A stretch of DNA of 15,385 nt from assembly GCA_002298885.1 (NCBI GenBank), contig DBMK01000158.1, positions 1-15,385 on the forward strand, written 5' to 3'. The notes under the pieces were generated by a model that searched no databases, had not been told where the DNA came from, and saw only the letters and a program-made list of their open reading frames with translations. This document shows positions 12,845 to 15,385 of the stretch, in pieces. Numbering within the stretch: position 1 is the first letter of the stretch; every line of letters starts with the position of its first letter. Position numbers and translations under genes: made by a program. The stretch is from Anaerolineaceae bacterium UBA700. Its GTDB lineage: Bacteria > Chloroflexota > Anaerolineae > Anaerolineales > Anaerolineaceae.

Positions 12845-14252
12845 ATTTTAAGTTAGCAAGCTGGTCCTGCTTTTTGGCGTGCAGGGCCAGCAAATCCTGC
12901 TGCATGGCCGCCAGCTTTTTGCCGCGCAGCGGGTAGGCCTGCAGGATCAACGCCCCCAGCAGCATGGCCAGGCCCGGGATCAGGCCGGTGAGCACCTTCA
13001 TGCCGAAGATGGCCGAGTCCGGCTGGCTCAGGTAAGGCTGTCCGCCGTTGGCCTCGCGGGTGACGAAATGGGTGATCGCCAGCACCCACGGGATGAGCGA
13101 CCCGGCCACCGATTGGGCCGGCTTGGTGATGAGCGCATTGGTGCCAAAGAAGGCGCCCTCGCGGCGCACGCCCGTGCGCAGCTCGTCCTCGTCTGCCACC
13201 TGGGCGAACAGCACGTTGGTCAGCGTCTGCGGGCCGGACAGCCCGAATCCGGCCAGCGCCAGGCAGAACAGGATCAGCGGGGTAGGCACCACCACCACCA
13301 GCACCAGCCCCACCCCGGCGATCACAAGCAGCAACTGCTGCGCCCGCACCACGCCCAGCCGGCGCCGGATGAGACTGGTGACCGGCACGCCCACGATCAG
13401 GGGGACGAACAGGAAGACCAGGACGGTGATGGCGTTCATCTTGAGCACGTAATCAGCCAGGTAATACACCCCGGCCAGGATCAGCGACTGCATCAATATC
13501 GACATGAAGTTGGCCACCGCCAGCACGATGAATGAGCGGCTGGTGAACGTGTAGCGCAGCATATCCTTCAGGCTGATGGTCGGCTCAGTACGTTGGAATT
13601 CCGGACGTTCTTTTACCTTGAGGGTGGTGATCAGGATCAATACGGCCGACAGCACGGCGATGCCGATCATGGCTAGCTGGAGCGGGACGAGCGAAGTGGA
13701 TGTGCCGGCCTTGGGACGCACGAAATCGGGGATCAGGAAACCCGCCAGCATGCCCACCAGGCCGAACAGTGAAGACGAAATCTGCAGGCCGTTGCGCTCT
13801 GAGTCCGATTCGGTCACTTCGGGCAGCAGGGCCGAGTAGACCAACCCGATCATGGTGTAGCAGCCATCGTAGAGGCAAATGGTGACCAGCAGCCACCAGA
13901 ACTTCACCTCCTGGCTGGCCTGCGGCGGCACGAACCAGATCAGGCAGAAGGTGAGCGCCAGGAACGGGGCAAAAGCGCGCATGTACGGGATGCGCCGCCC
14001 GTATTTCGAGCGCGTGTTATCCGAGATGATGCCGAAGAGCGGGTCGTTGATGGCGTTCCACACGGCATAGATGGCCATTGCCAGGACGATATAGCCGGCC
14101 TGCAGGCCGATGTAATCCTGGTAAAAAATGGTCGCCAGGGCGCCAAATGTGCCCGAAATGAGCGCTGTGCCCAGCCCGGCAACCCCCCAGATCACCTTGT
14201 AGCTCAAGCTCAATTTAACCGGCCCGGCCAGATGTTCAGTTTTGGCTGCCAT
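12843..14252 (-). CDS. MFS transporter, GPH (glycoside-pentoside-hexuronide:cation symporter) family
   Basis: The 469-residue protein has about twelve hydrophobic segments. The motif NDPLFGIISDNTRSKYGRR in the first half (about residues 69-87) is the GPH signature of sodium or proton-coupled sugar symporters such as MelB, XylP and YicJ. It should import a glycoside or uronide across the cytoplasmic membrane; the substrate is unknown. The open frame begins with a TTG at 14270, but AAGGAG (14264-14259, minus strand) lies inside that extension six bases before ATG 14252, so the ATG is the start. It lies downstream of the carbohydrate deacetylase gene on the same strand, separated by 147 bp that contain a palindromic repeat. 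Confidence 0.87.
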   Translation of the reverse strand: MAAKTEHLAGPVKLSLSYKVIWGVAGLGTALISGTFGALATIFYQDYIGLQAGYIVLAMAIYAVWNAINDPLFGIISDNTRSKYGRRIPYMRAFAPFLALTFCLIWFVPPQASQEVKFWWLLVTICLYDGCYTMIGLVYSALLPEVTESDSERNGLQISSSLFGLVGMLAGFLIPDFVRPKAGTSTSLVPLQLAMIGIAVLSAVLILITTLKVKERPEFQRTEPTISLKDMLRYTFTSRSFIVLAVANFMSILMQSLILAGVYYLADYVLKMNAITVLVFLFVPLIVGVPVTSLIRRRLGVVRAQQLLLVIAGVGLVLVVVVPTPLILFCLALAGFGLSGPQTLTNVLFAQVADEDELRTGVRREGAFFGTNALITKPAQSVAGSLIPWVLAITHFVTREANGGQPYLSQPDSAIFGMKVLTGLIPGLAMLLGALILQAYPLRGKKLAAMQQDLLALHAKKQDQLANLK

Positions 14253-14302
14253 GCTGATCTCCTTGGGCAATTAAATTTACTGATTTCGTTTTAATGCTTA
14301 AT

Positions 14303-14378
14303 GCCCTCACCCTCCGCTCCCCTCTCCATTTCATGGATCGCGAAGCATGCCCGTGGCAGAGGGGCCGGGGGTGAGGTC
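14303..14378. repeat. Palindromic intergenic repeat element (copy C)
   Basis: The left arm CCCTCACCCTCCGCTCCCCT (14304-14323) and right arm ending GGGGCCGGGGGTGAGG (14361-14376) are imperfect inverted repeats. The interior contains TCGCGAAGCA (14338-14347), identical to the core of copy A at 113-122. It fills most of the 147-bp space between the deacetylase and the transporter genes. Confidence 0.6.
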
Positions 14379-14399
14379 TTCCCTTGGGTAACAACTCAA

Positions 14400-15293
14400 T
14401 CACATCCGCGGCATTATATCCTGGATTGCCCGATAGCCGATGACCTGGATGCCCAGGGCGCGGATGGCCGAGCGCATTTCTTCGTTCAGGAAATTCTGGT
14501 AATCCGCCGCCCGGCAGGCCCAGTCCGGCGTAATTGCGCGCAGTTCGGGCGTATCCAGGGCCGGGTGAATGATGAAATGGGTAATTCCCGGCTTGAGCTC
14601 CGCCAGTGCCTGTTTGGTGCGTTCCAGGCGGTTCTCCGGGCTATCCAGCGGCATGCCCTCGATCCAGTCCAGCAGCGGCAGCCCGTTTTCCTCTTGCTCG
14701 CCAATCATCCGGTAAGCCATGGTGGCGGCCTCTGGTTCCATCCCCAGCGCCTGGTAACCGGCCTCGTCCAGGCGAGGAATCATGGGGGGCATGTGGTACG
14801 CCCAAGCCAGCTCAATGTAGCCGCTCATGAACTTGACGTGGGCCACCGAACCCATGTGGGTATCGATGTGAGTGGGGCGCATGCCGGCGCGCAGGGCCGC
14901 CTTGATCTGGGCCTCGAGCTCGATCTGCACGTGCACGGGCACGCCGCTGTCCTGGATCTCGTGGGAACGGTGTGGGAAATAACCTTCGTCGTCCAGCAGC
15001 CCGGTATCCAGGTCACGGGTCGAAATCGGCCCCCAGCGATAGGTGGCCCACTCGCTGGTCAGGGTCAGGTGCACGCCCAGGTCGGCATTCGGGTGCTGCC
15101 GGGCGTAGAGCGCGGCCTGCAAGAACCACGGGCAGGGCACCATCACCGCCCCCGACGAGATAATGCCGGCCTTATTCAGGTCGACGAAGGCGGCGGCGCT
15201 GGCCTGGCACATGCCAATGTCGTCGGTATGGATGATCGCCACCCGGTCTTTCGGCGTAAAGCCCAGGCGCTTTAATAATGGATTCGGTCCCAT
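14400..15293 (-). CDS. ChbG/YdjC-family carbohydrate deacetylase
   Basis: The 297-residue protein shows the family's metal and catalytic signatures: HTDDIGM (22-28, Asp24/Asp25), LGVHLTLTSEW (72-82, His75) and THIDTHMG (141-148, His142 and His146). ChbG/YdjC proteins are metal-dependent enzymes that remove N-acetyl groups from short chito-oligosaccharides such as diacetylchitobiose in the cytoplasm; several relatives have unknown substrates. There is no signal peptide, so it would act on imported sugar. GGAGGGGAG lies directly before the ATG. The same-strand GPH symporter downstream suggests import followed by deacetylation, although a phosphotransferase or hydrolase partner is not in the window. 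Confidence 0.85.
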   Translation of the reverse strand: MGPNPLLKRLGFTPKDRVAIIHTDDIGMCQASAAAFVDLNKAGIISSGAVMVPCPWFLQAALYARQHPNADLGVHLTLTSEWATYRWGPISTRDLDTGLLDDEGYFPHRSHEIQDSGVPVHVQIELEAQIKAALRAGMRPTHIDTHMGSVAHVKFMSGYIELAWAYHMPPMIPRLDEAGYQALGMEPEAATMAYRMIGEQEENGLPLLDWIEGMPLDSPENRLERTKQALAELKPGITHFIIHPALDTPELRAITPDWACRAADYQNFLNEEMRSAIRALGIQVIGYRAIQDIMPRM

Positions 15294-15326
15294 CTCCCCT
15301 CCTTTTGCTAATTTAGCCTCGAATCA

Positions 15327-15374
15327 GACCTCTCCCCCGTCCCCTCCCCTGACCCTTACAGGGTGACCTTCCCC
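15327..15374. repeat. Palindromic intergenic repeat element (copy B), flanked by 8-bp direct repeats
   Basis: Positions 15327-15365 match the reverse complement of 121-159 at 38 of 39 bases, then the sequences diverge. CGAATCAG occurs at 15320-15327 and again at 15375-15382, directly bracketing the element like a target-site duplication. It lies upstream of the deacetylase gene at the end of the window. Confidence 0.65.
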
Positions 15375-15385
15375 CGAATCAGTGG

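Noticed and set aside
12879..13535. Plus-strand open frame of 218 codons rich in Gln, His and Asp
   Set aside because: Typical antisense shadow of a hydrophobic transporter gene; composition and lack of start signals argue against coding.
14253..14270. TTG start adding six residues to the transporter
   Set aside because: The Shine-Dalgarno AAGGAG lies within this stretch, correctly spaced for the ATG at 14252.

Overview
The window looks like a chromosomal piece of a GC-rich environmental bacterium. The best guess is a member of the Chloroflexota (Anaerolineae-like). The basis is a membrane-anchored protein with a long Thr/Pro linker, a DUF5667-like helical domain, very large multihaem cytochromes without any outer-membrane porin gene beside them, and Cys-Pro-Pro-Cys thioredoxin and GPH transporter genes of ordinary bacterial type. 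This taxonomic call is inference from gene content; no rRNA or tRNA gene is present to settle it. There are no insertion sequences, phage genes or CRISPR arrays.

Layout. Positions 1-157 hold intergenic repeat and hairpin sequence. Then come a ketopantoate-reductase-like gene (158-1207, minus) and an NAD-dependent epimerase (1410-2405, minus). A divergent pair follows on the plus strand: a membrane-anchored TlpA/ResA-like thioredoxin (2516-3088) and a SAM methyltransferase (3085-3765). These converge on a secreted SGNH/GDSL hydrolase (3735-4571, minus), which lies downstream of a class V aminotransferase (4642-5760, minus). A 225-bp AT-rich promoter region separates these from the main feature of the window.

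The centrepiece is a tight five-gene plus-strand operon (5986-11990). It encodes a membrane-anchored 15-haem cytochrome c, a secreted 26-haem cytochrome c built from ten tandem two-haem repeats of about 41 residues, a 2x[4Fe-4S] ferredoxin, an FAD/NAD(P)-dependent oxidoreductase, and a five-helix membrane protein with two HX13H haem-b ligand pairs. Gaps are 17 and 6 bp, then the genes overlap by 3-4 and 20 bp. Read together they form a plausible complete electron route: NAD(P)H - FAD - Fe-S - dihaem cytochrome b in the membrane - 15-haem anchored cytochrome - 26-haem extracytoplasmic wire. That is 41 c-type haem sites in about 3.5 kb. This is the candidate undescribed system of the window; direction of electron flow and terminal partner are unknown.

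After the operon come a membrane-anchored beta-domain protein with a Thr/Pro stalk (12129-12794, plus), then on the minus strand a GPH-family sugar:cation symporter (12843-14252) and a ChbG/YdjC-type carbohydrate deacetylase (14400-15293), which look like a small glycan-utilisation pair. Intergenic spaces carry a recurring palindromic GC-rich repeat family (four copies or relatives at 5-44, 98-159, 14303-14378 and 15327-15374), one copy flanked by an 8-bp direct repeat, plus long perfect hairpins acting as likely terminators. No gene-free stretch exceeds 300 bp.
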